From assembly GCA_902805535.1 (NCBI GenBank), contig CADCTN010000136.1, forward strand, positions 1-38,753: a stretch of DNA of 38,753 nt, in the 5' to 3' direction. Both the position numbers and the translations under genes were made by a program. Under the pieces are notes generated by a model. That model saw only the letters and a list, made by a program, of their open reading frames with translations, had not been told where the DNA came from and made no database searches. Below, in pieces: positions 6,748 through 13,703 of the stretch. How positions within the stretch are numbered: the first letter of the stretch is position 1; every line of letters starts with the position of its first letter. Source of the DNA: an uncultured Blastococcus sp. (lineage in GTDB: Bacteria > Actinomycetota > Actinomycetes > Mycobacteriales > Geodermatophilaceae).

Positions 6748-7515
6748 TCAGGCGACCTGACGACGCCGGGTCACCAGCGCACCGGCCACCGTCGAGACGA
6801 GGACCCAGCCGGCGATCACCACCGCCGCCTTGGTCTCCTCCTGGCCCTGCGCCAGGAGCAGCACCGAGTTGCTCAGGTCGCCCCACGACACGACCTCGGG
6901 CTGGAAGACGCCGGCCACCGGGATGACACCCAGCACGGTCAGGTAGAGACCGGTCAGCGCCGCCGGCGCGTTGCCCAGAGCCGCTCCGACGCCCGCACCC
7001 ACCACGGCGAAGGCGGCGCCCGACCCCGCCACGGTCCCCATAGCGAAGAGCGCCCCCTCCCACGACGGGTCGCCGCTGAAGGTGAGGGCCAGCACGCCCG
7101 CGGACGCCGCCGTGGCGACCGCGGCCAGCACGCCACCCGTCAGGACCAGGGCGACGGCCTTCGCCGTGAGCACCCGACCCCGCTGCGGAACGAGGAGGAA
7201 CGTCGTCTGCACCGTCCTGTGCGTCCACTCCCCCGCGGTCGAGAGGACTCCGAGGGCCATGAGGAGCAGCGCGGCGAAGGTGCCCACCGCCCCGATCGGG
7301 CCCGTGGCGGAGGGGAACGGGTCACCGCTCAGCGCCGCCAGACCCATGGCCACCGAGGGCAGCACCACCGCCGCGGCCGCCAGCGACCTGCCGGACCGGG
7401 TGGACAGGGACTTGCCGATCTCGATGCCGACCAGTGCAGGCAGCGAGGCAGCCGACGCGCGCACCCCGGGATACGTGGTGGCGGGAGGACGGTGCATGGT
7501 GCGGGTCTCGGTCAT
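6748..7515 (-). CDS. ABC transporter permease (ABC-2 type)
   Basis: A 255-residue integral membrane protein with six predicted helices: about residues 43-63, the ATGPIGAVGTFAALLLMALG segment, and four more ending at VVIAGWVLVSTVAGALV. The AGEWTHRTVQTTFLLVPQR segment after helix 2 is typical of ABC-2 permeases in ATPase-permease pairs of bacitracin or multidrug export type. The start at 7515 has AGGAGG eight bases upstream. An alternative ATG at 7566 would overlap the ATPase stop by four bases and add 17 residues but lacks a ribosome-binding site. It works with the upstream ATPase as an exporter or a membrane-acting system. Substrate unknown. Confidence 0.88.
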   Translation of the reverse strand: MTETRTMHRPPATTYPGVRASAASLPALVGIEIGKSLSTRSGRSLAAAAVVLPSVAMGLAALSGDPFPSATGPIGAVGTFAALLLMALGVLSTAGEWTHRTVQTTFLLVPQRGRVLTAKAVALVLTGGVLAAVATAASAGVLALTFSGDPSWEGALFAMGTVAGSGAAFAVVGAGVGAALGNAPAALTGLYLTVLGVIPVAGVFQPEVVSWGDLSNSVLLLAQGQEETKAAVVIAGWVLVSTVAGALVTRRRQVA

Positions 7516-7562
7516 CGGAATGTCCTCCTGGGGCAGTGGCTGGTCGATGAGCGGGGCGGCGG

Positions 7563-8438
7563 TCATGCCGCGGTCGTGAGGGAGAAGAAGAGGTCCTCGA
7601 GGGCGCGCTGCTGCGGGCGGAGCTCGACGAGCACGTGGCCGCCTGCCGCCGCGACCGCGCCGACCTGAGAGGGATCGGTCCCGGGCACGAGGAGGACTCC
7701 CTGCGTGCCGTGTTGCACGTGGAACCCTGCCTCTTCCAGCGCACGGGCGAACGCGGCCGGGTCGAGGGCCCGGACGGCCGTCCCCTCGGCACCCAGCAGC
7801 TCGGCGACGGGCGCATCGGCGACGATCCGGCCGTTGCCGATCACGAGCAGGCGGTCCACGGTGTGCTCGACCTCGCCGAGGAGATGGCTGGAGAGAAGGA
7901 CGGTGCCGCCCCGGGCGGCGTGGGCCCGGAGCAGGTCCCGCATCCAGCGGATGCCCTCCGGATCCAGGCCGTTGACCGGCTCGTCGAAGAGCAGCACCGG
8001 CGGCTCCGCCAGCAGCGCCCCCGCGATCCCGAGCCGCTGCCGCATGCCCAGCGAGTAGCCGCCGATGCGCCGGTGCGCGGCGTCGGTGAGGCCGACCAGT
8101 CCGAGCACCTCGTCCACGCGGCCGGCCGGGACGCCGATCGTCTGCGCCAGCAGCCGCAGGTGGGTGCGGCCGGTCCGGCCCGGGTGCACGGCCGAGGCGT
8201 CGAGCAGGGTGCCGACGACGGCGCCCGGGTTGGGCAGCTGTGCGTAGGGCCGCCCGCCGACCACCGCGGCCCCCGCCGTCGGCGCGACCAGGCCGGTCAT
8301 CATCCGCATCGTCGTCGTCTTGCCGGCGCCGTTCGGACCGAGGAAGCCGGTGACCGTCCCCGGCTCGAGGGTGAACGAGACGTCGTCGACGACGGTCCGG
8401 TCGCCGTACTTCTTGGTCAGTCCGCTGACCGTGATCAT
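7563..8438 (-). CDS. ABC transporter ATP-binding protein
   Basis: A 291-residue ATPase of the DrrA/BcrA-like group. It contains the Walker A motif GPNGAGKT, the signature-like YSLGMRQRLGIAGALL, Walker B VLLFDEPVNGLDP, and the H-loop in LLSSHLLGEVEHT. The signature is SLGMRQ rather than LSGGQ, which is common in this family. The C-terminal 75 residues (after the NBD) form the usual accessory domain. The start at 8438 is preceded by GGAGGAC; an upstream start would add 16 unlikely residues. It precedes the permease, with overlap or tight spacing, and is divergent from the sensor kinase gene, which probably responds to the same stimulus. Confidence 0.93.
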   Translation of the reverse strand: MITVSGLTKKYGDRTVVDDVSFTLEPGTVTGFLGPNGAGKTTTMRMMTGLVAPTAGAAVVGGRPYAQLPNPGAVVGTLLDASAVHPGRTGRTHLRLLAQTIGVPAGRVDEVLGLVGLTDAAHRRIGGYSLGMRQRLGIAGALLAEPPVLLFDEPVNGLDPEGIRWMRDLLRAHAARGGTVLLSSHLLGEVEHTVDRLLVIGNGRIVADAPVAELLGAEGTAVRALDPAAFARALEEAGFHVQHGTQGVLLVPGTDPSQVGAVAAAGGHVLVELRPQQRALEDLFFSLTTAA

Positions 8439-8615
8439 CGTGTCCTCCGATTGTCGACCGGCTCGTCCGGTCCCGGTGCAAGCCAACGCCGCAGCGGCCG
8501 CGGTCCGCGTCGCCCGCAGGCCGCGAATCCGCAGGCCGGACGGCTACCGGCTGTCATCCGAAAGTCGACTGCCGGCGTCCTCCGGCGGGCGACCCGGCGA
8601 CCGGCATCTACGTCC

Positions 8616-8628
8616 TACGCTGCGTCGC
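8616..8628 (+). promoter_or_regulatory. -10 element and leaderless start of the kinase operon
   Basis: TACGCT (8616-8621) is followed by seven bases and then the ATG at 8629. The hexamer is identical to the one before hxlR, with the same spacing. No Shine-Dalgarno sequence is visible. I cannot see a convincing -35. Confidence 0.5.
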
Positions 8629-9765
8629 ATGAGCCTCCGGCAGCGCCTGTGGCCCGGGCTGAGCAGCCGGGGGATCGCGCTCGAGGCCGCGCTGGCGCTG
8701 CTGAGCACGGTCGCCATCGGGTTCGGCCTCCAGACGCCCGAGGGACGCGGCACGCCGGCCTGGTTCGGCTACGCCGGCGGCGTCGTCCTGGGTGTCGCAC
8801 TGCTGTGCTTCCGCCGGCGGGCGCCGATGCTGCCGTTCGGCCTGACTGCCGCGCTCAGCCTCGTCTCACCCGCCCTCTCGTTCGCCGTTCCGCTGACCTC
8901 CTACGCGGTCGGCCGGTACGTCGGCCGCTGGCCGGTCCTGGCCGGTGCCGCGGTCATCGGCTCGGTCGCCCTCGTCGAGCCCTGGAACCTGGACACCCTC
9001 GACGACTGGGTCGGCGCCGTCGCCGGCATCGCCGTGGGGGTGGTCCTCGCCGGGGCGCTCGGTGCCTGGGCCCGCACGCGCGCCGCTCTGGTGACCGCGC
9101 TCACCGAGCGGGCGGAGCGCGCCGAGAGCGAACGGGAGCTGATGGCCCGCGACGCCGTCCTGACCGAACGCACCCGCATCGCCCGCGAGATGCACGACGT
9201 GGTCGGGCACCGGGTCAGCCTCATGGTGCTGCAGTCCGGCGCGATCGAGATGGCCGCGGCCGACCGCGACCGCGTCGAGCAGCTGTCCCGGCAGGTGCAG
9301 ACCGCCGGCCGGCAGGCGCTGGAGGAGCTGCGCCAGATGGTCGGCGTCCTCCGGGCCGAGGAACGCGACGACGACGCACCGCTGGGCCCGCAGCCGGGAC
9401 TGGCCGATCTCGCCCGGCTCGTCGCCCAGTCCCGGGAGGCAGGATTGTCCGTGGAGCTTCGCCCGCTGCCCGACCAGCCGGTGGATCCGCCGGTGGGCCG
9501 TGCCGCCTTCCGGATCGTGCGGGAGGCGCTGACCAACGCGGCCAAGCACGCGCCCGGAGCCGCTGTCTGCGTGACCGTCGAGCGGCGGCCCGGCGAGCTG
9601 ATCGTCCAGGTGATCAACGGCGCGGGCGTCTCGCGGGCGGAGTCCCCCGGCGGCGGCTACGGCCTGGTGGGGTTGGCTGAGCGGGTGCGCACCCTGGGCG
9701 GCCGGCTCGACACCGGTCCACGGCTGGACGGCGGCTTCACGGTCGAGGCGGTGCTGCCGGCGTGA
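8629..9765 (+). CDS. Sensor histidine kinase, HisKA_3 type
   Basis: A 378-residue NarL/DesK-type kinase. Residues 15-145 hold four to six membrane helices with very short loops, indicating a sensor that reads the membrane or its transporter rather than a large outer ligand domain. The dimerisation/phosphoacceptor helix has REMHDVVGHRVSLM with His189. The ATP-binding domain shows the N box REALTNAAKHAP (Asn303) and the G box GGGYGLVGLAERV (341-353). The response regulator start overlaps its stop (GTGA). Orientation opposite an ABC exporter is the usual arrangement for kinases that govern antibiotic or envelope-stress transporters; that role is inferred. Confidence 0.93.
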   Translation: MSLRQRLWPGLSSRGIALEAALALLSTVAIGFGLQTPEGRGTPAWFGYAGGVVLGVALLCFRRRAPMLPFGLTAALSLVSPALSFAVPLTSYAVGRYVGRWPVLAGAAVIGSVALVEPWNLDTLDDWVGAVAGIAVGVVLAGALGAWARTRAALVTALTERAERAESERELMARDAVLTERTRIAREMHDVVGHRVSLMVLQSGAIEMAAADRDRVEQLSRQVQTAGRQALEELRQMVGVLRAEERDDDAPLGPQPGLADLARLVAQSREAGLSVELRPLPDQPVDPPVGRAAFRIVREALTNAAKHAPGAAVCVTVERRPGELIVQVINGAGVSRAESPGGGYGLVGLAERVRTLGGRLDTGPRLDGGFTVEAVLPA

Positions 9766-10421
9766 CCATCCGGGTGCTGCTCGTCGACGACGAGGAGCTC
9801 GTGCGGTTCGGGCTCCGCACGGTGCTGGAGGCGGTCGGCGGCTTCGAGGTCGTCGGCGAGGCAGGCGACGGTGCTGCCGGGGTGCGGGCGGCCGGCGAGC
9901 TGCGGCCCGACGTCGTCCTGATGGACATCCGCATGCCGGTGCTGGACGGGCTGGCGGCCACCGAGCAGATCCTGGCGCTGCCCGAGCCGCCCCAGGTGGC
10001 CGTCCTGACCACCTTCCACCTGGACGAGTACGTGTACGCGGCGCTGGCCGCGGGTGCGGCCGGCTTCCTGCTCAAGGACACGCCGCCGCGGGAGATCGCG
10101 GCCGCGGTGCGGGCGGTCGCCGACGGCACCGCGACGCTGTCACCCAAGGTGACGGCGACGCTGATCGAGTCCTACGTCGAGCGGCGGGCGGCCCCGCGGC
10201 GCGCCGAGGCGCTGCAGCGGGTGGCCACGCTGTCCGACCGCGAGCGCGAGGTGCTGCAGCTGCTGGGCAGCGGCGAGTCCAACGCCGAGCTCGCCAGGCG
10301 ACTCTTCGTCAGCGAGGCGACGGTCAAGACCTACGTCTCGCGGCTGCTGGCCAAGCTCGGCCTGGCCAACCGGACGCAGGCGGCGATCCTCGCTCACGAG
10401 GCCGGCCTGCCGGAGGGCTGA
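9762..10421 (+). CDS. Response regulator, NarL/LuxR type
   Basis: A 219-residue two-domain regulator beginning at GTG within the kinase stop. The receiver domain has the acidic pair Asp9-Asp10, the phosphorylation site Asp55 in VVLMDIRMPVLDG, and the conserved lysine in FLLKDTPP. A linker leads to a LuxR helix-turn-helix, LSDREREVLQLLGSGESNAE then FVSEATVKTYVSRLLAKLGL. It is the cognate partner of the kinase upstream. The most likely target is the divergent ABC operon, but no site can be named from the sequence alone. Confidence 0.95.
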   Translation: MTIRVLLVDDEELVRFGLRTVLEAVGGFEVVGEAGDGAAGVRAAGELRPDVVLMDIRMPVLDGLAATEQILALPEPPQVAVLTTFHLDEYVYAALAAGAAGFLLKDTPPREIAAAVRAVADGTATLSPKVTATLIESYVERRAAPRRAEALQRVATLSDREREVLQLLGSGESNAELARRLFVSEATVKTYVSRLLAKLGLANRTQAAILAHEAGLPEG

Positions 10422-10426
10422 CGACG

Positions 10427-10453
10427 GCGCCCGCCAGCAGACCGGCCGGGCGC
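10427..10453. terminator. Hairpin between convergent genes
   Basis: GCGCCCG (10427-10433) and CGGGCGC (10447-10453) form a perfect 7-bp GC stem with a 13-nt loop in the 43-bp gap between the response regulator stop and the facing gene. There is no T tract. Confidence 0.45.
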
Positions 10454-10464
10454 GGTCCCGGAGC

Positions 10465-11085
10465 TCACTCGTACTCCGGGCCGACGGCGCCGGTCTCGAC
10501 CTCGCCCACGCGCTGGTAGGTCGTCATGAGGACGCCCGCAGGAGACACCTGGTGGTCGGTCAGCCGCCACGTCCGGGGGATGCTGCCCTCACCGAAGAGC
10601 CGCTTGCCCTCGCCGAGGGCCACCGGGAAGACCACCAGCCGGAGCTCGTCGACGAGGTCCTCGCGCAGCAGCGTCTGGATCAGGCCGGCGGAGCCGTGCA
10701 CCTGCAGCTCCCCGCCGTCCTCGGCCTTCAGCGCGCGGACGGCGTCACCGACGTCGCCCCGCAGCAGCTCCGCCGTGTCCCACTCGACCGACGCCAGCGT
10801 CCGGGAGGCGACGTACTTCTTCTTGAAGTTCAGCCCCTGCGACACCGGGTCGTCGCTGATCATCTTCGGCCAGGCCCCGTAGAAGATCTCGTACGTGGTG
10901 CGCCCCAGCAGGAAGTCCTGGGCGCCGGTGAACCACGCGTTCATCTGCTCGCCCAGGGCGTCGTCGAAGAACGGCGGCAGCCAGCCCTCGTGGGAGAAGC
11001 CGCCCGAGGGGTCCTCGCCGGGACCGCCGGGGGCCTGCATGACCCCGTCGAGGGTGACGAACGTGGTGACGACGAGCGGTCGCAT
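10465..11085 (-). CDS. RibD C-terminal/dihydrofolate reductase-like protein
   Basis: A 206-residue protein of the RibD_C fold. It starts RPLVVTTFVTLDGVMQAPGGPGED, the usual opening of the YyaP/YwjB group, and has FLLGRTTYEIFYGAWP and the strand-helix ELQVHGSAGLIQTLLREDLVDELRLVVFPVALGEGKRLF. These proteins bind NADPH and are often annotated as DHFR family, but true folate reductase residues are not obvious and no riboflavin genes are nearby. The start at 11085 is supported by AAGGAG upstream. It stands alone, divergent from the GAF-EAL gene with a 153-bp gap, and its physiological substrate is unknown. Confidence 0.9.
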   Translation of the reverse strand: MRPLVVTTFVTLDGVMQAPGGPGEDPSGGFSHEGWLPPFFDDALGEQMNAWFTGAQDFLLGRTTYEIFYGAWPKMISDDPVSQGLNFKKKYVASRTLASVEWDTAELLRGDVGDAVRALKAEDGGELQVHGSAGLIQTLLREDLVDELRLVVFPVALGEGKRLFGEGSIPRTWRLTDHQVSPAGVLMTTYQRVGEVETGAVGPEYE

Positions 11086-11238
11086 GAGGAACTCCTTCGT
11101 TGCGGCGGGCCGCGGCCGGCCCCTCACCATGACGTCGAACGGGAACGGGACTGATCGACACGATCGGGGAAACTTCCTCCAGCACCGGCCGCGAGCCGCC
11201 GATCACCTGAACAGGAGACGTCACCGCAAGGGGAGAAC

Positions 11239-12483
11239 GTGGGCCGCACACGCACGGACGCCGAGCAGCAGGTCGCCGACCTGCTGCGCACGGCGCGCAC
11301 CTCGCTGCACCTGAGCGTCGCGTTCCTGAGCCGGCTCGACGGCACGACCCAGCACCTGGAGGTGGTCGACACCTCGGTGCCGTTCCTCTTCCGGGAGGGC
11401 TACCAGCAGAAGCAGGAGGTGACGCTCTGCCAGGCGGTCCTCGACAAGAAGCTGCCGCCGGTCATCCCGGACCTGACGGACTTCCCCGAGGCGATGAAGC
11501 TGCCGGCGGCGCGCATGCCGCGGTTGCGCAGCTACGTCTCGGTGCCCGTGACCCTGAGCGACGGATCGCTCTACGGCACCTTCTGCGCCGCCGGACTGAC
11601 GTCGGACAAGGAGCTCACCGAGCGCGACAAGGTCCTGATGGACGTTCTGGCCTCGGCCGCCGCCGTGATCATCGAGCCGGAGGTGCGCGCGCAGGAGCGA
11701 CGGTCGGAGATCACCGACCGGCTCGACCCGCTCATCGCCGCCGGCGGACCGGTCGTGGTGCTCCAGCCGATCGTGGACCTCGCGACCGGGCGGCGGGTGG
11801 GGGCCGAGGCGCTCAGCCGGTTCCCCGCCGAGTGGGGCATGGCGCCTGACGTCGTCTTCGGCCAGGCGCACAGCGTGGGGTCGGGCCACCTGCTGGAGCT
11901 GCTCGCCCTGGAGCGCGCAGCCGAGCACCTGGACCGGGTCGGCGGGTACGTCGCCATGAACGTCTCCCCCGCGACGCTCCTGACGCCGGAGTGCGGCGAT
12001 CTCCTGGGCCGGCTCCCGCTGTCCCGCGTGCTGCTGGAGCTCTCGGAGCACGACCAGGTGGAGGACTACGCCGCCCTGAACGCCACCCTCGCCCCGTTCC
12101 GTGCCGCCGGGCTCCGGCTGGCCATCGACGACGTCGGCGCGGGCTTCTCCTCGCTCCGGCACATCGTCGTCACCGCCCCCGACGTCATCAAGATCGACCG
12201 CAGCATCGTGGCCGGGCTGGACACCGACCCGGTGCTCGAGACGCTGGTCCGCTCGCTCGTCGACTTCGGTCACGGCTGCGCCGTGCGCGTCGTCGCCGAG
12301 GGCGTCGAGGGCGAGGGCGAGGCCGCCGTCCTGCGCCGGCTGGGCGTGGACTACGGCCAGGGCTGGCTCTACGGCCGCCCCGGCCCGCCCGAGGCCCTGG
12401 TCGACCTCGTCCGGGCGCCGGTCCGGCTGCCGCGTCCGCGCCGCGACATCACCCCGGTCCAGCCCGCGCTGCGCCAGCACTGA
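11239..12483 (+). CDS. GAF-EAL cyclic-di-GMP phosphodiesterase
   Basis: A 414-residue cytoplasmic protein. Residues 1-148 are a GAF sensor domain (LPPVIPDLTDFPEAMKLPAA, then SYVSVPVTLSDGSLYGTFCA). Residues 160-400 are an EAL domain that would hydrolyse c-di-GMP to pGpG. The catalytic set looks intact: Glu190 of EAL, Asn241, Glu267 with Glu270 (ELSE), Asp297-Asp298, Lys318 (IKID), Glu354 (AEGVE) and QGWLYGRP. There is no GGDEF domain, so it is a dedicated hydrolase rather than a dual protein. The GTG start is preceded by AAGGGGAG. GAF-EAL proteins of this size occur in Actinobacteria, and some respond to light or redox through GAF; no chromophore cysteine can be assigned here with confidence. 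Confidence 0.92.
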   Translation: MGRTRTDAEQQVADLLRTARTSLHLSVAFLSRLDGTTQHLEVVDTSVPFLFREGYQQKQEVTLCQAVLDKKLPPVIPDLTDFPEAMKLPAARMPRLRSYVSVPVTLSDGSLYGTFCAAGLTSDKELTERDKVLMDVLASAAAVIIEPEVRAQERRSEITDRLDPLIAAGGPVVVLQPIVDLATGRRVGAEALSRFPAEWGMAPDVVFGQAHSVGSGHLLELLALERAAEHLDRVGGYVAMNVSPATLLTPECGDLLGRLPLSRVLLELSEHDQVEDYAALNATLAPFRAAGLRLAIDDVGAGFSSLRHIVVTAPDVIKIDRSIVAGLDTDPVLETLVRSLVDFGHGCAVRVVAEGVEGEGEAAVLRRLGVDYGQGWLYGRPGPPEALVDLVRAPVRLPRPRRDITPVQPALRQH

Positions 12484-12538
12484 CCGGTCGGCGCCCACTG
12501 GTGACGCCGATGCGGGCCCGACCGGACGGCGTCCGGGC

Positions 12539-12551
12539 TAGCGTGTCCGGC
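12539..12551 (+). promoter_or_regulatory. -10 element and leaderless start of the winged-helix gene
   Basis: TAGCGT (12539-12544) is seven bases before the GTG at 12552. This spacing decides between three in-frame GTG codons (12543, 12552, 12561), because 12543 lies inside the hexamer and none has a ribosome-binding site. Confidence 0.5.
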
Positions 12552-13640
12552 GTGCGGTCGGTGACGCGGCGCGAGGTCCTCGGTCTGCGGGTGCGTGCTC
12601 AGCAGCTGGACCGCGAGTCGGGCACCGTCGCCGACACCGCGATCCTCGATCTCGGGCCGCAGGACACCGGCGCCGACGGCGCCCGGTGGGCGCTGGCCCT
12701 GCGCGGGGTGTCGGCACCGGCCGAGGACGACCTGGCCACCGCCTGGACGATCCGCGGCGCCCCGCACGTCTACCGCCGGGCCGACCTGCCGGGGGTCGCC
12801 GCGGCCACCGCGCCGTTCTCCGACGCCGATGCCGGCAAGCGGATCTTCGACGCGAGCAAGCCGCTCCGGGCAGCAGGCATCCCGAACCTGACCGCCCTGG
12901 ACGTCGTCGCGGACGCGATGCGGTCGATCGTGACCGGGCCGATGGTCAAGGGCGAGATGTCGGGCCGCCTGACGGCCGTGCTGGACGAGCCCTACCTGCG
13001 CTTCTGCGTGCCCTGCGGCGCCACTCACCCCTACGAGCAGCCCTTCCGGCTCTCCGCCCTGCGCGCCGGCCTCGAGCTCGAGCCGGGCACCTCGCCGCCG
13101 GTCCTGCGGCCGATCCCCGGCTTCACACCTGCCGACGAGGTGCCCGAGCGGCTCGACGTCGTCCGGGCGTACCTGCGGCTGCTCGGCCCGGCGACGCCGA
13201 AACTCGTCGCCGGCTACCTCGACGCCCCGGTCAAGGACGTGCAGGCGCGCTGGCCGCGGGACGCCGTGGAGGTGGACGTCGACGGCCAGCGCCGCTGGCT
13301 GCTCGAGGACGACCTCGACGCACTCGGCGACCCGCCGCGGGGGACGCGCCTGCTGGCCCCGTTCGACCTGCACCTGCAGGCCCGGGATCGGGCGCTGCTG
13401 GTCGGCGACGCCGCCCGCGCGAAGGACCTGTGGCGCACCCTCGGCCGGCCAGGCGGGGTCCTGGTCGACGGCGAGGTCGTCGGCACCTGGCGGGCGCGCA
13501 GGACCGGATCGGGGGCCGGCGTCGAGGTCAGCTCCTGGGACGCCGTCGACGCGCCCACCCGCCGCACCGTCGCCGAACAGGCGGAACGACTCGCGGCATC
13601 TCGCGGGCTGGCCCTGCGTACCGTCGACATACCGGACTGA
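12552..13640 (+). CDS. Winged-helix DNA-binding domain protein (HTH_42 family)
   Basis: A 362-residue protein of the winged helix DNA-binding (PF06224) family. It has the family opening TRREVLGLRVRAQQLDR, the WTIRGAPHVYRRADL segment, and the C-terminal LLAPFDLHLQARDRALLV followed by GGVLVDGEVVGTWR. Relatives include the YcaQ/AlkX group of DNA glycosylases that act on crosslinks and alkylated bases, but this protein belongs to the larger branch of unknown activity. The start chosen is the leaderless GTG at 12552. It stands alone between the EAL gene and the hydantoinase operon. A DNA repair role is possible but is only family-level inference. Confidence 0.85.
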   Translation: MRSVTRREVLGLRVRAQQLDRESGTVADTAILDLGPQDTGADGARWALALRGVSAPAEDDLATAWTIRGAPHVYRRADLPGVAAATAPFSDADAGKRIFDASKPLRAAGIPNLTALDVVADAMRSIVTGPMVKGEMSGRLTAVLDEPYLRFCVPCGATHPYEQPFRLSALRAGLELEPGTSPPVLRPIPGFTPADEVPERLDVVRAYLRLLGPATPKLVAGYLDAPVKDVQARWPRDAVEVDVDGQRRWLLEDDLDALGDPPRGTRLLAPFDLHLQARDRALLVGDAARAKDLWRTLGRPGGVLVDGEVVGTWRARRTGSGAGVEVSSWDAVDAPTRRTVAEQAERLAASRGLALRTVDIPD

Positions 13641-13677
13641 GCGGGCCGGATCCGCCCCGGTCGGCTCTTCCGGTCGC

Positions 13678-13703
13678 AATATCTCATCACTAAGGTATTC
13701 AGC
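13678..13703 (+). promoter_or_regulatory. Promoter and candidate operator of the hydantoinase operon
   Basis: TAAGGT (13691-13696) lies seven bases before the ATG at 13704, so the mRNA is probably leaderless. The hexamer sits inside an imperfect inverted repeat, AATATCT (13678-13684) and AGGTATT (13693-13699), in the most AT-rich few dozen bases nearby. A repressor binding here would block the -10 directly. The cognate regulator is not in the window. Confidence 0.45.

Noticed and set aside
6748-8481. ATPase and permease as a single fused protein
   Set aside because: The frame upstream of the permease is a shifted shadow of the ATPase; the Walker motifs are in a different frame, and separate stops and starts are present.
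8514-8537. Two CCGCAGGCC direct repeats in the ABC/kinase intergenic region as an operator
   Set aside because: Spacing is 15 bp and the unit is GC-rich and common in such DNA; no symmetry or promoter overlap makes it convincing.
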